The translations under genes were made by a program, and so were the position numbers. DNA of 64,000 bases from Syncephalastrum monosporum B8922 (lineage: Eukaryota; Mucoromycota; Mucoromycetes; Mucorales; Syncephalastraceae). Where the stretch lies: NCBI GenBank assembly GCA_000697355.1, contig JNEN01000793.1, positions 62,001 to 126,000 of the forward strand, given 5' to 3'. The notes under the pieces are model-generated. The model searched no databases. It was not told the DNA's origin and was given only the letters and a program-made list of their open reading frames with translations. Shown here one piece after another: positions 9,081-24,290 of this stretch (position 1 is its first letter; every line of letters starts with the position of its first letter).

Positions 9081-10262
9081 TGGACGTCTCTCCATTTTTA
9101 TAAAAAAGTATCATTGCAGCAGAAGTCTGATTTTATTGTTTTATCTTCTAAACCTTCTTATGGAATACAAGGGACATGGCATTAGATTATGCAACTCCTG
9201 CGGTATGCACCCCGCAAAAGCAAGAAGACACGTTCGTCTTCATATAAGTCGTACATATATTATACGCGTACTGTATGGAGGAAAGATCATCTCATCTCCT
9301 GCTCGACTCGTTGCCAGATGTAAAGTCCCCGCTTGCACACACGTTAGACTCTGATTCTCCCCAGCTCATTGTTTCCCTTTAAGAGCATATATACACTCTC
9401 TCTTGGACGTAACATGTATATTGTGCGTCAACAGATGCTATATCAAGGCATGATGCTGCTATGTCCGAAAACTGAAAGCGAAAGAAAAAAAGCAGAAAAA
9501 GAAAAACGGGAATCGAAAGAGACAGCCTTCATACACATGCTATGCATGGAATTCGAAGGCGCGGCATTTCGGGTCCAGCCTGGCAAGTGTTGATCGGTTC
9601 GTGCGGCATGCAGAAAAAACAAGGCCCAGTGGACATGGAGAGAGAGAGATCACCGCGGCAAAACATCATTGTGCGTGTGTGTGTGACACGCACACCCGCA
9701 CGCATTGAGTTGAGTTTTGCTGCTCCACTAAAGAGCCCCCCTCCCATTTCAATATCTTCCATGGATATTCTGCCGCACCGGCGATGCCCACTTTTGTAAC
9801 ACCTTGCAAGATGTAACTGTGCAGGTATTTACACTTTTCATACCACCGCAACAGGTATACAACAAGACGTGTCTCAACCGAAAAGGAAGTTTGCTTGCTT
9901 CATTCAGAGACAAGCAAACAACCGGGATCTTCAAAAAGTTATCGCCTTTCCCATACATATTGGCGACAGGGGGGAAAAAACCGTGCAGGCCGTTTGCCGG
10001 TTAACTCGTAGACCTCTGTCCCCTATGAGCGGCTTGTAGTCTCATCGAACCAAAAAAAAAAAAGGAAAGGAACATATAGAAAAGAGGGACAAAATGAAGG
10101 AAAGGGGAGCACGCGCACTTCTGAAACGAAAAAGTAGGAATTGTTTGTGTTTGATCCGAAAAAAAGCTTGCGCGTGTGAGCGACTGATTGAGTAAACGCG
10201 TGTGTTGGGATATTTCGCATATAAGGCTCTTATATTTTGGAGCCCTCTGCATACTTGACGCG
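9081..10262. other. Non-coding upstream region of ferritin
   Basis: About 1.2 kb with no recognisable gene. It has GT-rich (9670-9690) and A-rich patches (9485-9505, 10050-10065). Open frames on both strands are short and unrelated to any family I know. No clear tRNA, and no animal-type iron-responsive hairpin (CAGTGN loop with C bulge), was found near the gene. Confidence 0.5.
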
Positions 10263-10270
10263 TATATAAA
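10263..10270 (+). promoter_or_regulatory. TATA box of ferritin gene
   Basis: TATATAAA lies 103 bp upstream of the ferritin ATG. It is followed by a short pyrimidine-rich leader typical of a strongly expressed fungal gene. Confidence 0.6.
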
Positions 10271-10365
10271 GCGATAAATTCTTGGAACCGGGCGACATTT
10301 CCCTACTTCACTGCTCTTTTCCTTACACTACCCAAACCAAAACCCCCCACTCTTCTCTGTTCATC

Positions 10366-11127
10366 ATGTCCCTTGCCAAGCAAAACTTTGCCACTGCCTC
10401 TGAGGAGGCCATCAACCAGCAGATCAACACGGAACTGCAGGCCTCGCAGGTCTATCTCTCCATGAGCGCCTGGGCTCAGCACACTTCGGTGGCTCTGCCT
10501 GGTTTAGAGAAGTATTTCCGTGAGCAGGCCCATGAGGTACATTTTTGCCATAATACCTGTGCCTCTCTTACTCATATTTCATATAGGAACGTCAACACGC
10601 CCAACATCTCATTGGTAAACAGATCATACGTGACGCGTCGTCGTTTGCGATTAAATCTAACATATGAACAGACTACCTGAACATGCGTGGTGGCAAGGTC
10701 ATCCTGAAGGCCTTGCAAGCTCCTGAGGTAACTTTTTGACGCGTCATCGCAGCTATAGCTTTCTGACACAATCACTTGTCAGACTGACTGGAAGTCAGCC
10801 AAGAACGCGATTGAGTCCGCGCTTCAGTTAGAGAAGGGTAAGCAACAGGCAGATGACATGTTAACCATGTGTACTCATATAAACTTAGACGTCAACAAGT
10901 CGCTCCTCAACCTCCACAAGGTCGCTGACAGCAACAACGATCCCCAGTTGTGCGATTTCATCGAAGGACGCTACTTGTCCGAACAAGTCGAGGCGATCAA
11001 GACCCTGGCCGATATGGTTACTCAGCTCAATCGCGTGGGCGAAGGTTTGGGTGTCTACCTCTGGGATCAACAGATGCGCGACGACGGTACTGGTGCTGGC
11101 AGCCGCGCCAATGCTTCACCTCAGTAA
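10366..11127 (+). CDS. Ferritin, heavy-chain type
   Basis: This cytosolic iron-storage protein oxidises Fe(II) and stores it as a mineral inside a 24-subunit shell. Five exons (10366-10536, 10587-10614, 10672-10727, 10783-10837, 10889-11127) join in frame to 182 residues, the usual ferritin length. No targeting peptide is present. Ferroxidase-centre residues are visible: E and Y in [17 protein letters not shown] and H in FREQAHEERQHAQ, E in [15 protein letters not shown], and Q in [14 protein letters not shown]. It is therefore an H-type, catalytically competent subunit. Ferritins are known in zygomycetes but missing from most Dikarya, which supports the taxonomic call. The gene stands alone with its own TATA promoter and converges on AFG2 (145 bp between stops). 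No iron-responsive hairpin was found in the leader, so control is probably transcriptional. Confidence 0.96.
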
Positions 11128-11272
11128 CGTGTGGGTTATTATTTGGGCCAGCTGACTCTTCGATAAAGACGATAAACACGCTACGGCTCCCCACTTTCCC
11201 CCCAAAATCTCTCATTCTTCTTGAAAAGACAAACATCATTTCTATTCCATTTTCTGCTTTTTTTCTTTTACT

Positions 11273-14401
<3,129 letters not shown>

Positions 14402-15045
14402 TGGTGTCGTTTTTGGATAATACCACAAAAAAAAAAAAAAAAGACGAGAGAAAATCAATGGAGTCTGTCCAACTCAGAAAGGAAAGAATTTCAAGCAGTG
14501 GGGGGTGCGGGGGTTTGTCAGGGCAAAAGCGTATGATGTCCCGCTCTGACTATTTATGAAGCAATTCATTACTAGGAAGGTCAATGAAGTGTATTGGCTT
14601 CATAAAAAGAAAAAGTTCGATTGGTTTCTGTGGTTAGGACGGCATAGTGAAGAAAGCAGAGCAGAAGTCATTACGAAAGTATTCAAGCCCCGCATGACTT
14701 TTACGTTCATGGCAGTGGCGGCGAGTGAGAATAGTGAGAGAATAGAGAGAATGAGTGGGTGAGTGTAGGTGTGTATGTGTGGGGGGAGGGGTTAGAAGTT
14801 GTCGTCTTTTTTTTTCTTTCCTTCTTTGCTCCTCCTCTCAGCTTTCTCTCTTCCCCACCCCCCCCCTTTTCTATTTCTATAATACCTCGTGTGTGCAGGT
14901 GAGTGCTCTTCTATGGGTTTGTATTCCTTAACTGAGCCCTTCTTACAGCAGGCTCTTCTTTACCTTTGTATTCGAGCTCCTTGTTATCGGCACATCCTCA
15001 TTCTCGACAGTCTAACGCTCGATTCGGTCGAGGATCTTGGTTACC
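14402..15045. other. Divergent intergenic region, AFG2 and YAK1 promoters
   Basis: 644 bp between two divergent starts. An A-rich run (about 14407-14424) lies just upstream of the AFG2 ATG. A pyrimidine-rich stretch (14805-14880) precedes the YAK1 gene. A GTGAGT donor at about 14900 followed by a TTACAG acceptor suggests a 5' UTR intron for YAK1. There is no coding signal. Confidence 0.55.
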
Positions 15046-18000
15046 ATGGATTCACCTCGTCTTTCTGTGCCTGCTGAACAGGCCAACCCTTCTCGAGACG
15101 CGGACAAGCCTCATCCACCGCAGCCCCATTTCCAGGACACAAACTACATTGGCATCACCATAAACGAAGACGACAAGCCCATCTTTAGCACCACTGGGAA
15201 AGCCCCTTCGCTTCACACGCCCCATTCCAGCACAACCTCATCCACTTCAGAGCATCGTCATTCGTTCAACGGCTTTTCCGACCGATCCCATCTCGACGTG
15301 TCTCGTCTTCCGTCGAATATCCATACCAGCAATATTAGCAATAGCAATAGCAATAGCAATAGCCACAGTAACATTAACAACAACAACAATGACAACAATA
15401 ATAAGCAACGACAGCAACCCCATCATCACCATGCGAGGACCCATTCCAGCAGTACGGCATCGACGCTTTCTCGACACTCATCGATCCATTTGCCGGCCAT
15501 CAACACCAACCTCGCCATTCCTGATCTCAGCACGAACAAGCTGTCCTTCAGCAATGCGCACGAACCGCATTCGGCTACGTTACCGCTCTCCTCTCCTCTC
15601 TCGCCTCGATATCCTCGTTACAGCGCCTCAAACCACCATCACCTATCACCGCACTCACCCGTCACCTCGTCTCCCTCACTCTCTCCCTTGAATTCCTCTG
15701 TCGTGCGCGACTCGCTCCTTGACTGGGATCACTTTTCGGGTGCCTTTCGCAAAGTACGCTCCGTTCTCGAATTGCGTCCTCCCTTGTCCTTGTCTCGCCA
15801 TCCTCCCAACAAGAAACGTCAAACTGTATGTGCATCTTTTTATCGTTTTCTTTTCTTTTCTATCTTCAGAATCCTCTTGTCCTTGTCAAAACTCATGTGT
15901 CGTATTCTTGATTCTTTTCTAGCCTCTACTTGCCATGACTCGCCACCTGAATGCTACTTACCAGGCTTGCAATGATGGCTTCCGTTACAACGCTGTCCAC
16001 AATCCGCGTCGGGTACTGACGAAACCTAGCAAGCCGGCTGGGAATGATGGTTATGACAATGAAGATTTTGACTACATTCTCTATGTCAATGATATCCTCG
16101 GGGGCAGCGAGGGTCACAAGTAAGCCATAATGCGCTCGTTGTACGCATAGGTTGAGAGATTGCATGGCTCATCTTGTCTTTTCTTTCCAATTTCATCCAG
16201 ATATATTATTCTAGACGTTCTAGGTGCAGGCACCTTTGGACAAGTAGTCAAATGCAAAAATGAGAAAACGCAAGAGATTGTCGCAGTCAAGGTCGTCAAG
16301 AACAAGATGGCCTATTTCAAGCAGAGCATGATGGAAGTCGCTATTTTGGAAGTGGTGAGTGCCTTGGGTCGCGTATGAAGCATCGCTCTCATTCTATTCG
16401 TTATTTGTCCAGCTCAACAAACGCCACGATCCGTTCGACAAGCACCACATTCTCCGTCTAAAAGATACATTCATCCACCGCAAGCATCTTTGCCTTGTTT
16501 TCGAACTTTTATCCGTCAATCTCTACGAATTGATCAAGCAGAACCAGTTCCGGGGCCTGTCCACCAATCTTGTGCGTGTCTTTACCGCCCAAATCTTGGA
16601 TTCCCTCACGGTGTTAAACGAGGCGAGGATTATCCATTGCGACCTGAAGCCCGAAAACATCCTGCTAAAAAAGTAAGTGCTACTCTGGTGTGCGTGTGTT
16701 ACCTTGTACTTATATGCGCATAAAAAATTGGGCAAACTAGCCTCGAGTCTCCCGTGATCAAGACCATCGACTTTGGCAGTGCGTGTCATGAAGTTCAGAC
16801 CATGTACACCTACATCCAGTCGCGCTTTTATCGATCCCCCGAGGTCCTCGCCGGCCTGCCGTACACAAGTGCGATTGACATGTGGTCGCTCGGCTGCATC
16901 GCGACGGAGCTATTTCTCGGACTCCCTCTGTTCCCGGGTAGTTCCGAGTACAATCAGATTTCGCGTATCGTCGAGATGCTCGGCGTACCACCCAACTACA
17001 TGATTGAGATGGGCAAGAACGCGCACCGCTACTTTGAGCGCTACGTGGACGAGCACGGCCAGAAACGCTATCGGCTCAAGTCGATGGAGCAGTACTCTCG
17101 CGAGCAGGGCAAGACCGAGCAGCCTTCGAAACGCTACTTTTCAGCCAAGACTCTGGCTGAGCTCATCAACAACTACCCAATGATGCGCAAGGGCTCTATG
17201 AGCGCAAAGGAGATTGAAAAAGAAAAGCAGAACCGACTTGCCTTTATTGATTTCCTTCAGGGTCTGCTCAACCTCAATCACTTCGAGCGGTGGTCGCCGC
17301 AGCAGGCCAAACAGCATCCGTTCATCACCGGAGAAAAGTTCACCGGCCCATTTAAACCGCCGTACGTGCCTCGCAAGCAGCAGCAGCAGCAACAGCAGCC
17401 GCAGCCGCAGCAGGTGCCTTCCTCCTCATCACAATCCCCGCAGACCCAGCCGCTGTCGCAGCCACGACAAGGCATGTCCTCCCTCCCCACGATCCATGAC
17501 GACGACACTGGGTCCCCAGGCCTGTCCTACAGTTATGAACCCGTCCGCATCCACCACCATCCTGCTCACCATCCACCTCCGGTTGCATTTCCCTCGACTT
17601 CCATCTCCTCCTCCGCCGCTTACTCATCCAGTCTTCCCAACTATTACACGCATAACTCCATCCTTCCCCCTCCCCGACCGCCGAGACACCAAGACAACGA
17701 GCCGTTCACGCAGAGCTCGCTCACGCTCCCGCCTGTCTTGGAACCCCCAGACGAGTTGTCACTCGGCTATGCCGCCCCGTCCGGGCCCCCGCCCCCACCT
17801 GCGCCTTCGTCACGCAAGTCTTTCCTCAGCATACCAAACGTGAACGATCCGAGCATCAGCCATTCTTTGAACGGGAATGATGGACTGGGGGGTGGTCGTC
17901 CCCGCGCCAACACGGTAGGCGGGCCGCCGCCGCCTCCGCCACCGCATCATCACCTCTCGTACACCCAGCAGATGCATCCTCCCCCGTTCCCGGCCGTCGA

Positions 18001-18487
18001 GCCGTACATGTACCCGTCCGGCGACTATGCCGAATTTCAGGGCATCAAGGTCGTCGAGCCCGCCACCACCCTCCCTGCCTCCTCCTCTTCCTCCTCTTCG
18101 TCCCGCATCCGAGAAGATGACCCACGGCTGATGCTGCCGCTGAGCACCAAGGACGCGTTCTCGGACCAGCAGCGATGGGACTGGGGCGCACGCGTGGCCG
18201 ACCTCGAACGCGACGGCGGCGACTGGAAAGACAGCCCGCGAAGGCGAATGCAACACGCGCAGCACCGACGAAGCAACAGCAGTGTCCACATCTCAGAGCT
18301 GTCGGCATCGGCCGCAGCGCGGTCGAGCGTCGCCAACAATGTCGCGAACCTCCATCGGCGCGTGCGAGGGCATCATGCCGAACCGTACAGCCGGCAGGAT
18401 ATTGAATGGGATGGCGTGAACAGTATCCCGGCCCTAGACTCGGATCGAGAATGGAGGGACGAGAAGTCAGGGTGGACTATTGCATAA
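15046..18487 (+). CDS. YAK1: YAK1-type DYRK protein kinase
   Basis: A dual-specificity kinase of the DYRK family, which in yeasts opposes PKA-driven growth and promotes stress responses. Five exons (15046-15825, 15923-16119, 16201-16354, 16413-16672, 16741-18487) give 1045 residues. The start has a strong ACCATGG context. The N-terminal 260 residues are low-complexity (N/S/H-rich). The kinase core shows the glycine loop [12 protein letters not shown], lysine in [10 protein letters not shown], catalytic [19 protein letters not shown], and the activation loop [14 protein letters not shown] with the YxY autophosphorylation site of DYRKs. The sequence [20 protein letters not shown] is typical of Yak1. 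A long C-terminal tail follows, with polyQ, polyP, polyS and H-rich tracts. No defects are seen. Confidence 0.95.
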
Positions 18488-18687
18488 TATAAATCCTTAT
18501 TAAAACAAAGCAAAGCAAAGCAAAGCAAAAAACAAAACAGAAAAACGGAAGCAGAAGGGGAGTTGATCAACAGTACGCAGAAGGGAGAGATAAGGTGCTA
18601 GAGCTACAGAGGGTAATTTTTTGGGGCTTTCATTTGGATTTGAATATTGAAGGCGGACTGGTATTCTTGGTATCATAAGTAGAGCAG

Positions 18688-20123
18688 CTAATGGTTTGGA
18701 AAATTGTCTGTGTCGCCTTGGCTTCCGTCTCTTTCTTGCTGCCGCCGGGCTTGACGTATCTTGACATACTGGTCGGATTGCTTTTTTTTTTTTTTTTTTC
18801 CAAAGTGTACGTGTACGTAAGTGTATGAAGAATGAAAAAAGCTTTCTATCTAACTTACCCTTAAAAAGGAGACATCGTGGTGGGTGTGATCAGGTGATAG
18901 CATGGTTGGGTGGGGAGCAATGCAAAAGCCGCGAACTTGGTGAATGCTTTGCAGGGTATCGGCTTCCCGCTGTTGAGCCTGTTTCTGAGACGCCAGCGCC
19001 GCAGGATCAGGGAAAAGCTTGCCTAATGATGCACATAGGAAGGTAAGCATGCCAAGGTAAGCATGGTAAAAGACAAAGATAAGATCTCATCTTAACGGAA
19101 CTTACAAGCCTCGGGCTCGTTTATTTTCTGCAGCTCGTCTTCGATTTTCCACCTCTGGTTGTTTAGGCTGGCCAGGATACTATTCCGTAGCTCGAGTTTC
19201 CGTGACTAATCCAATCGGGTTGTGAATACACACATACACGCGTAAGTGCCTTTAATATAAAAAAGAGAGGTGGAGATGGACTGACCAGAAAAGTGATGTT
19301 GGCTTGGTATTCCATACCATCATAATGATTATGTAGGTTTGTACGCTGGGATTCACGCCAGGCTTCGGCCATCTTGATCCTCCGCGCTTTTTTCGCTTCG
19401 ATTTCCTTCATCAAAACGACCAGCTCTGGGTGCGAACCTTGTGTTATGCAAAATAAATACACCCACTCAGTATCTCTTTCGTCTTCGTTTCCAACGAGCT
19501 ATTTTTTTTTTTTCAGTTCTTGTTTCTTACCGTCAGCAATCATTTGAGCTTCTTGATTCAGGTCGCCCAGTTTCTCCAAGTACATCCTGGTGTGTGTATA
19601 GTGAGAACTTGGGTTGCACAACCAAACTCATTGACTTACTTGTTTCGCAGCCGAGCAAACTCGACTTCAATTTTGGTCAATGCGTCCATGGCTTCACGAT
19701 GGCGTTTTTGGTGAGCGGTGTCTATTAGACAGGAAAGACGTTGAGTTTTTCGAGAAGAAAAAAAAAGAGTTAAGCAACACCACGTGAGGAGGTGGAAACG
19801 GAAGAAAAGCAAGGCAAGCGCAGGGCACACTGCAAGGCATGACGGCGTGCCATGCCATTCCAAACCTTTCATTGGTCTGCATTACCTGGTTTCGAGTGCG
19901 AGTTGCCACTACTTCGTCGTCTCCGCGGTGGGTTGTCGTCATCGTCGTCATGCGTGTTGTTGTCTGGGTTGTCTCTTGAGCGCTTTTTGGGCGTGGTCAT
20001 GGTAGGCGAGCTTTGACTTTTCGGGTCGGGCGGCGAGGGAGGCGTCAGCCTTTTGCGTTTGAGCGTCTCGTCAAGATCAGTCGGTGCCCTCGCGAGTGAA
20101 GAGGGACTCGTCGGTTCGGCCAT
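18688..20123 (-). CDS. Sds3/BRMS1-like subunit of Rpd3L/Sin3 deacetylase complex
   Basis: A nuclear scaffold protein of the Sds3-like family that helps assemble the Sin3-Rpd3 histone deacetylase complex. It starts at MAEPTSPSSLARAP (20123). The N-terminus is disordered and charged, with DDDDD followed by PPRRRRSS. The conserved Sds3 coiled-coil region spans several exons: HREAMDALTKIEVEFARLR, NKMYLEKLGDLNQEAQMI, GSHPELVVLMKEIEAKKARR and NLHNHYDGMEYQANITFLSR. The last exon reads QSDQYVKIRQARRQQERDG and stops at 18688. Its acceptor follows an uninterrupted A-run (T20 on the plus strand, about 18782-18800), an unusual acceptor context. It converges on YAK1 with 200 bp between stops. Family is firm; Sds3 versus another paralogue was not tested. 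Confidence 0.9.
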
Positions 20124-20656
20124 TTTCAACAATGCAAAGAAATAATAAGGAAGAGGGGGCAGAGAGGGAAAAAAAAAGTAGTAGTAAACCAAAAAAGAAG
20201 CGAAGCCAAAGTCAGGCAGGCCCTGCGTGTGCAGGGTGCGTCTGCGCTCATACATCCCCGCTCACTCGATAAAACCACTTATTTTTTTGTTGTCCCTCTA
20301 CTTCCCCTCTTCCTTCCTCATTCACCACTTGTCACTGCAGTATCAGCGAGTAACCTTCTTTTATTCCTGACCAGACCTGCGTAGGATCCTCGTTGATAGG
20401 AATGAACATGAATAGGCACAAAAATATGAGTGACGAGGATGTCCCTATGTAATACCCTTCACGATCAGTGTGCTCTAAAATCGTACCTTGAAAGAGGGCC
20501 GATGTGCAACCACATGCACACAGCAACATATGTTCCTGCACTGTATCGAGGCACGACAGGAGTGAATTTGACAGTGTTATCGGTTTTATGGGCATCAAGA
20601 CGTGGCTTTTCGTCTCGCGTTGTCCTTTTTCCCGCTTGTATTTGTTTTGCCTTGCC
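20124..20656. other. Divergent promoter region, Sds3 and BMT6
   Basis: 533 bp between divergent ATGs. It contains a pyrimidine-rich block (20280-20320) and otherwise mixed sequence. No TATA box is obvious and no open frame with protein character was seen. Confidence 0.5.
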
Positions 20657-21772
20657 ATGGCCGAGCAGCTCACGGCTGATCTCGAAAAGATCACCCTTCA
20701 CAATGATAAAAAGCCCACAGCCACGCCGACGTCGACGTCCAAGTCCGCGGCCAAAAAGCCTCGCCAACCTACTTACGACAAGGACGCTTTTAAGGAGCGT
20801 TTGAAGCTGCTCGGTCACGATCCGGAGCAGAGTAAGTCGGAACGCATGTCAAACCCCCCCCCCCCCCAAAAAAAAACGGGCCGTCGTAACCCATCGTCTG
20901 TCTGATCAGGTATCCTGGATCGCGTCAAGCATGCCTGTGCGGAGACATTGAATCGCAGCGACTATGGCACTACCCTGCAGGCCATCAAGGCCGGGTTCGT
21001 GCAGCGCGATTATGAGGCGATTTTTACTGAGAGCGAGAGCAGCTTGGAGGTGTACAGCGCCGCGTATGTGCCCGGCCGTGCGCTGTGTTACTATGAAATC
21101 TTTACGCGACGCGAACTGAGCCGCCTCCTCGCCCGCCGCACGCGTATTTTTGCGGTGGGTTCCGGCAGTGGCTCCGAGCTGGTCAGCCTCGCGGCGGCCA
21201 TGACACGCGTGCCGCACGACCACCAGCGCATTCGCCTGGACATGCAGGACATGGGCCAGTACCAGCGCACCCTCGCTAAGCTCGAGACCGAGGTCCGCCA
21301 AGCCTGGAAGCTCTCGGACGACCAGCTGAGCTGCTCCTATCGCTATGGCGACGTCTTGGAGGACACAGCCGAGCGTCGGGAGCATCTGGCCAAGGCTGAC
21401 CTCATCACGTTCATGTTTGTCATGAACGAGCTCTTTGCCCAGAAAGCCAAAGCCATGCGTCTCGTGCAAACCATGGTGACTAGCATGAAAAAGGGGGCCC
21501 ACCTGCTTGTCGTCGAGTCGGCCGGCTCCTTCTCCCACCTTCAAGTCGGCGGCAAGACTTATATGGTCTATACCCTCCTGGATGCCATTCAGGGCCTGGA
21601 GTGCCTTATTTCGGAAGACGCGCGCTGGTATAGGTAATGCGTGAACGAAGGCAGTTCTGCATTTCGTTGTAATTTGACTCACCTTCTTCATGGTAGACAT
21701 CCGCCCCACCTTAGATACCCTATCGATGTACAAAACATGCGATATTTCATTCGGATGTACCGAAAGCTGTAG
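20657..21772 (+). CDS. BMT6-like 25S rRNA methyltransferase
   Basis: A putative SAM-dependent methyltransferase of the Methyltransf_34 family, whose yeast member Bmt6 makes m3U2843 in 25S rRNA. Three exons (20657-20831, 20910-21633, 21697-21772) join to 324 residues. A short K/T-rich N-terminus precedes ILDRVKHACAETLNRSDYG. The SAM-binding motif I is IFAVGSGSGSELVSLAAA. Preceding it is LEVYSAAYVPGRALCYYEIF, a family signature as I recall it. Downstream lie ITFMFVMNELF and HLLVVESAGSF, matching later strands of a Rossmann methyltransferase. The last exon ends MRYFIRMYRKL. It probably acts in the nucleus or nucleolus on rRNA. The fold is sure; the exact rRNA position is inferred from the family. 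Confidence 0.82.
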
Positions 21773-21858
21773 ATAGAGTTCATATTTATTTATTTATTTG
21801 TATAAAACAAGGTCATGCTGAACCAGAGGAGAAATATACACAAAAGCTTCTCGCTTTT

Positions 21859-23718
21859 TTACAGCGTCTCTGCCTGGAGACGATGGAGGATATAGATGGT
21901 GTTCTGGACCAGTTGGCGTGTCTCGTCGAGCTGTCCGAGGATTTCATCTTGCTCATCCCGCCAGGGGCTGTCATCATGCAACCTAAAATCGTCCAGGTTC
22001 TCGTTGATCTGCACGAGGTGATAAGCCATCGCCATATTGCAGAGTAAGACAAGCGCGACCACGAACAGTGGCAGCGATCCACGCTGACTCACGCGTTGGG
22101 CAAGGGAAGACGCGACGCTGAGTACCCCGGCGAGGAGAGTATGGTATAGCGTTAGCAGCGGACTCGACCATCGGACGGTCCGGGGTGGTTCCGTGATGCG
22201 TTGAGAGGCAAGCTTTTCTTCGTGGGCGGCCAATCTGTGTCGGATACGTCGGTAGTATCGCTGACACTGTTGAATTGCCTCTTTCTGAAGCAGAGCTAGA
22301 AGACTCTGTGAGAACGATCTAGGAGCTAGAAACACGCCTTTGCCTTCTTACAGCTTGAAAGACCTGCTTTGCTGGTAGCGATGCGAAAGGTAGCCAAGAC
22401 ATGCACACGTCCGTCCAACTGGCTGATGCACGTCCGGCTCTCCACTACTGCTGCGGTGCGAAGCATTCGGTACGTACTCACGATGGAGCAGTACTCGGGT
22501 AAATGCGCATTGACAAGCCGTTCATGCAGCTGAACCGGGTACTTCTCTACGGAACAACGCTCTACTTTTGATTTAATCACTCTGTACGGAATTCGATCCT
22601 TTTCCGCATTAGTTACCCTCTGATGTCTGCATGATATCCTGGGCAGACAGAAGCTTGAGCACGGCGTCTACCTTTCCCGGTAGCGTGTAATCAAGGCCGA
22701 GATGCGGATAATGGGTATGGCCTTGGCCGTTCGGACAAGAGCAGACGGTGTCATTCATGGCAAAGGTGACGGTCTTGGGCCGTTGTGCAACGACGCGTGA
22801 GGAAGGCTTGTCTGGAGGATACGAGTGCATGGAGACGACCGGCGTCGGCATAGGTGGGGAGGTGGTTCGCATGATGGTGGGTGGCAAAGGAGGGGAGGGG
22901 GGTGGGCACTGTGCCTTGTATGGGCAAGGTGCGTCATTTACCGCTGCTTTGGACTGGGGTGGTGATTGTTTTTGTTGTTTTGGATAGTGTGGCCGCCTTG
23001 GGTTGTCAAAGGCGATAGTCGTCTGGCTGTCCGAGTCGTCCACATCGTGTTGTCGAGAGCATCGCACGTGGGCTTTCCATGCATGGACAAGTTGGCGGTA
23101 AGCATTGTCCCTTGTGAGAAACGAAGCGAATGTGTACTAAAAAAAGGGGGATGTATGCAAGTTTAGACAACAAATGAGCATAATTCTTCTGGAACTCTTA
23201 TTCCTCTTTCTGACCTTGAAGCCATCGCGTGTGGCGACCCCGATCCCATTCGGGATGATCTTTGCAGTCATGCGCTTCTCAATATCAATGATATCTGAGT
23301 ACTCGATCGTCAGCTTTTTTTTATGCAGGTTAGTAAGGGATCGTAGGCCTGCATGAAAAGATTGTTTATCCTTACAGTCGTGACCCAGCCAAAGATGTTG
23401 GCCTTGAAACACAGGTGGTGCTCTGATACAAACAAGTGACCCTGTAACAGAATCTCCCGTTGAAGTGCACATCTATATACTATCGCAGAGAACACGTCTT
23501 GAGAGCGTGATCAGAAGAATCATATCCGTTTTACCTTGAAGTAGGGCGTCGTCCTCGGGCACGCTGCGAAAATGGGCGTGGAATCTGGCATTCCACTTTG
23601 AGTTGGCTCGTGGTTTCTTCTTGGGTCGTGATGGCCGTCGGGCGTCTTTTGTGTGGTGGATGTGTGGTGGTGGAGCCAGAGTGTGAGGGTCTGTATTTTC
23701 GATTGCAGACGTCTTCAT
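21859..23718 (-). CDS. GRAM-domain membrane protein, Lam/Aster-like
   Basis: A protein with a PH-like GRAM domain and a C-terminal membrane anchor, resembling Lam/GRAMD1 sterol transporters at membrane contact sites. The start is MKTSAIENTDPHTL (23718). The GRAM domain runs from WNARFHAHFRSVPEDDALLQ through CALQREILLQGHLFVSEHHL, ANIFGWVTT, DIIDIEKRMTAKIIPNGIGV and ATRDGFKYTFASF. A proline-rich linker follows, then a short stretch (KVDAVLKLLS, VQLHERLVNAHLPEYCSIVS, VHVLATFRIATSKAGL) that may be the remains of a VASt sterol-binding domain but is much shorter than usual. A hydrophobic helix, LPLFVVALVLLCNMAMAY, then a coiled-coil tail ends the protein. One intron (near 23500-23540) would be only 37 nt. 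It converges on BMT6 with 86 bp between stops. The GRAM call is firm; sterol transport is uncertain. Confidence 0.78.
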
Positions 23719-24290
23719 GATATTCACATAAGAAAAAAGAAGGAAGAAAGAAGGGACGTCACGTAGGTAGTGCCAAGAGCGAGCAAGTAAAGGGGGATGA
23801 GAGACAAGATTTCAATGATGTGACCAGTAATCCACGTAAATTGCCGTCATACACACGCAGAAAAGTACATCAGTTACCGGCCTAATGCCATACAAGTAAT
23901 AACAGCAAGAAAAAAGATGAAATGACAGAGATGAAGGACTGGAAAGGGAATGAATAAAAGGGCAGAAAATAAAGAAAGGTCATCCCCATGCTCCTGCGTC
24001 TATCTATTTTGATGTAACATATGAAATTGCCCAGCAGCTCGTTCCCTCGTTCCGAATAATGTGCCGACGAGGCTCTCTCCGATCGGCACCTTTTACCCGT
24101 TACAGAGAGTCGTCCGATACAATGCTGTCAAACGGAGATGTCGGCCCGGCTGTGATGCTTACCAAACTCTTATTAAACAGTGTCATGCGCGTGATACAAT
24201 TGGAAGAAGAAGAACGAGGTGAAAAAAAGCAAACATTTATATATTGATAGAGGGCACACTTTAAGTGCATTAAGAGTAAAGTACATTCAT
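23719..24290. other. Intergenic, GRAM-gene promoter and TBL1 3' flank
   Basis: About 570 bp between two minus-strand genes. It is A/G-rich on the plus strand (23730-23960). No gene, tRNA or repeat was recognised. Confidence 0.5.

Noticed and set aside
10263..10365. Iron-responsive element in the ferritin leader
   Set aside because: No stem with a CAGTGN loop and bulged C could be drawn; only pyrimidine-rich sequence.
15037..15045. Start of YAK1 upstream at 15037
   Set aside because: That codon is TTG; the first ATG, in a strong ACCATGG context, is 15046.
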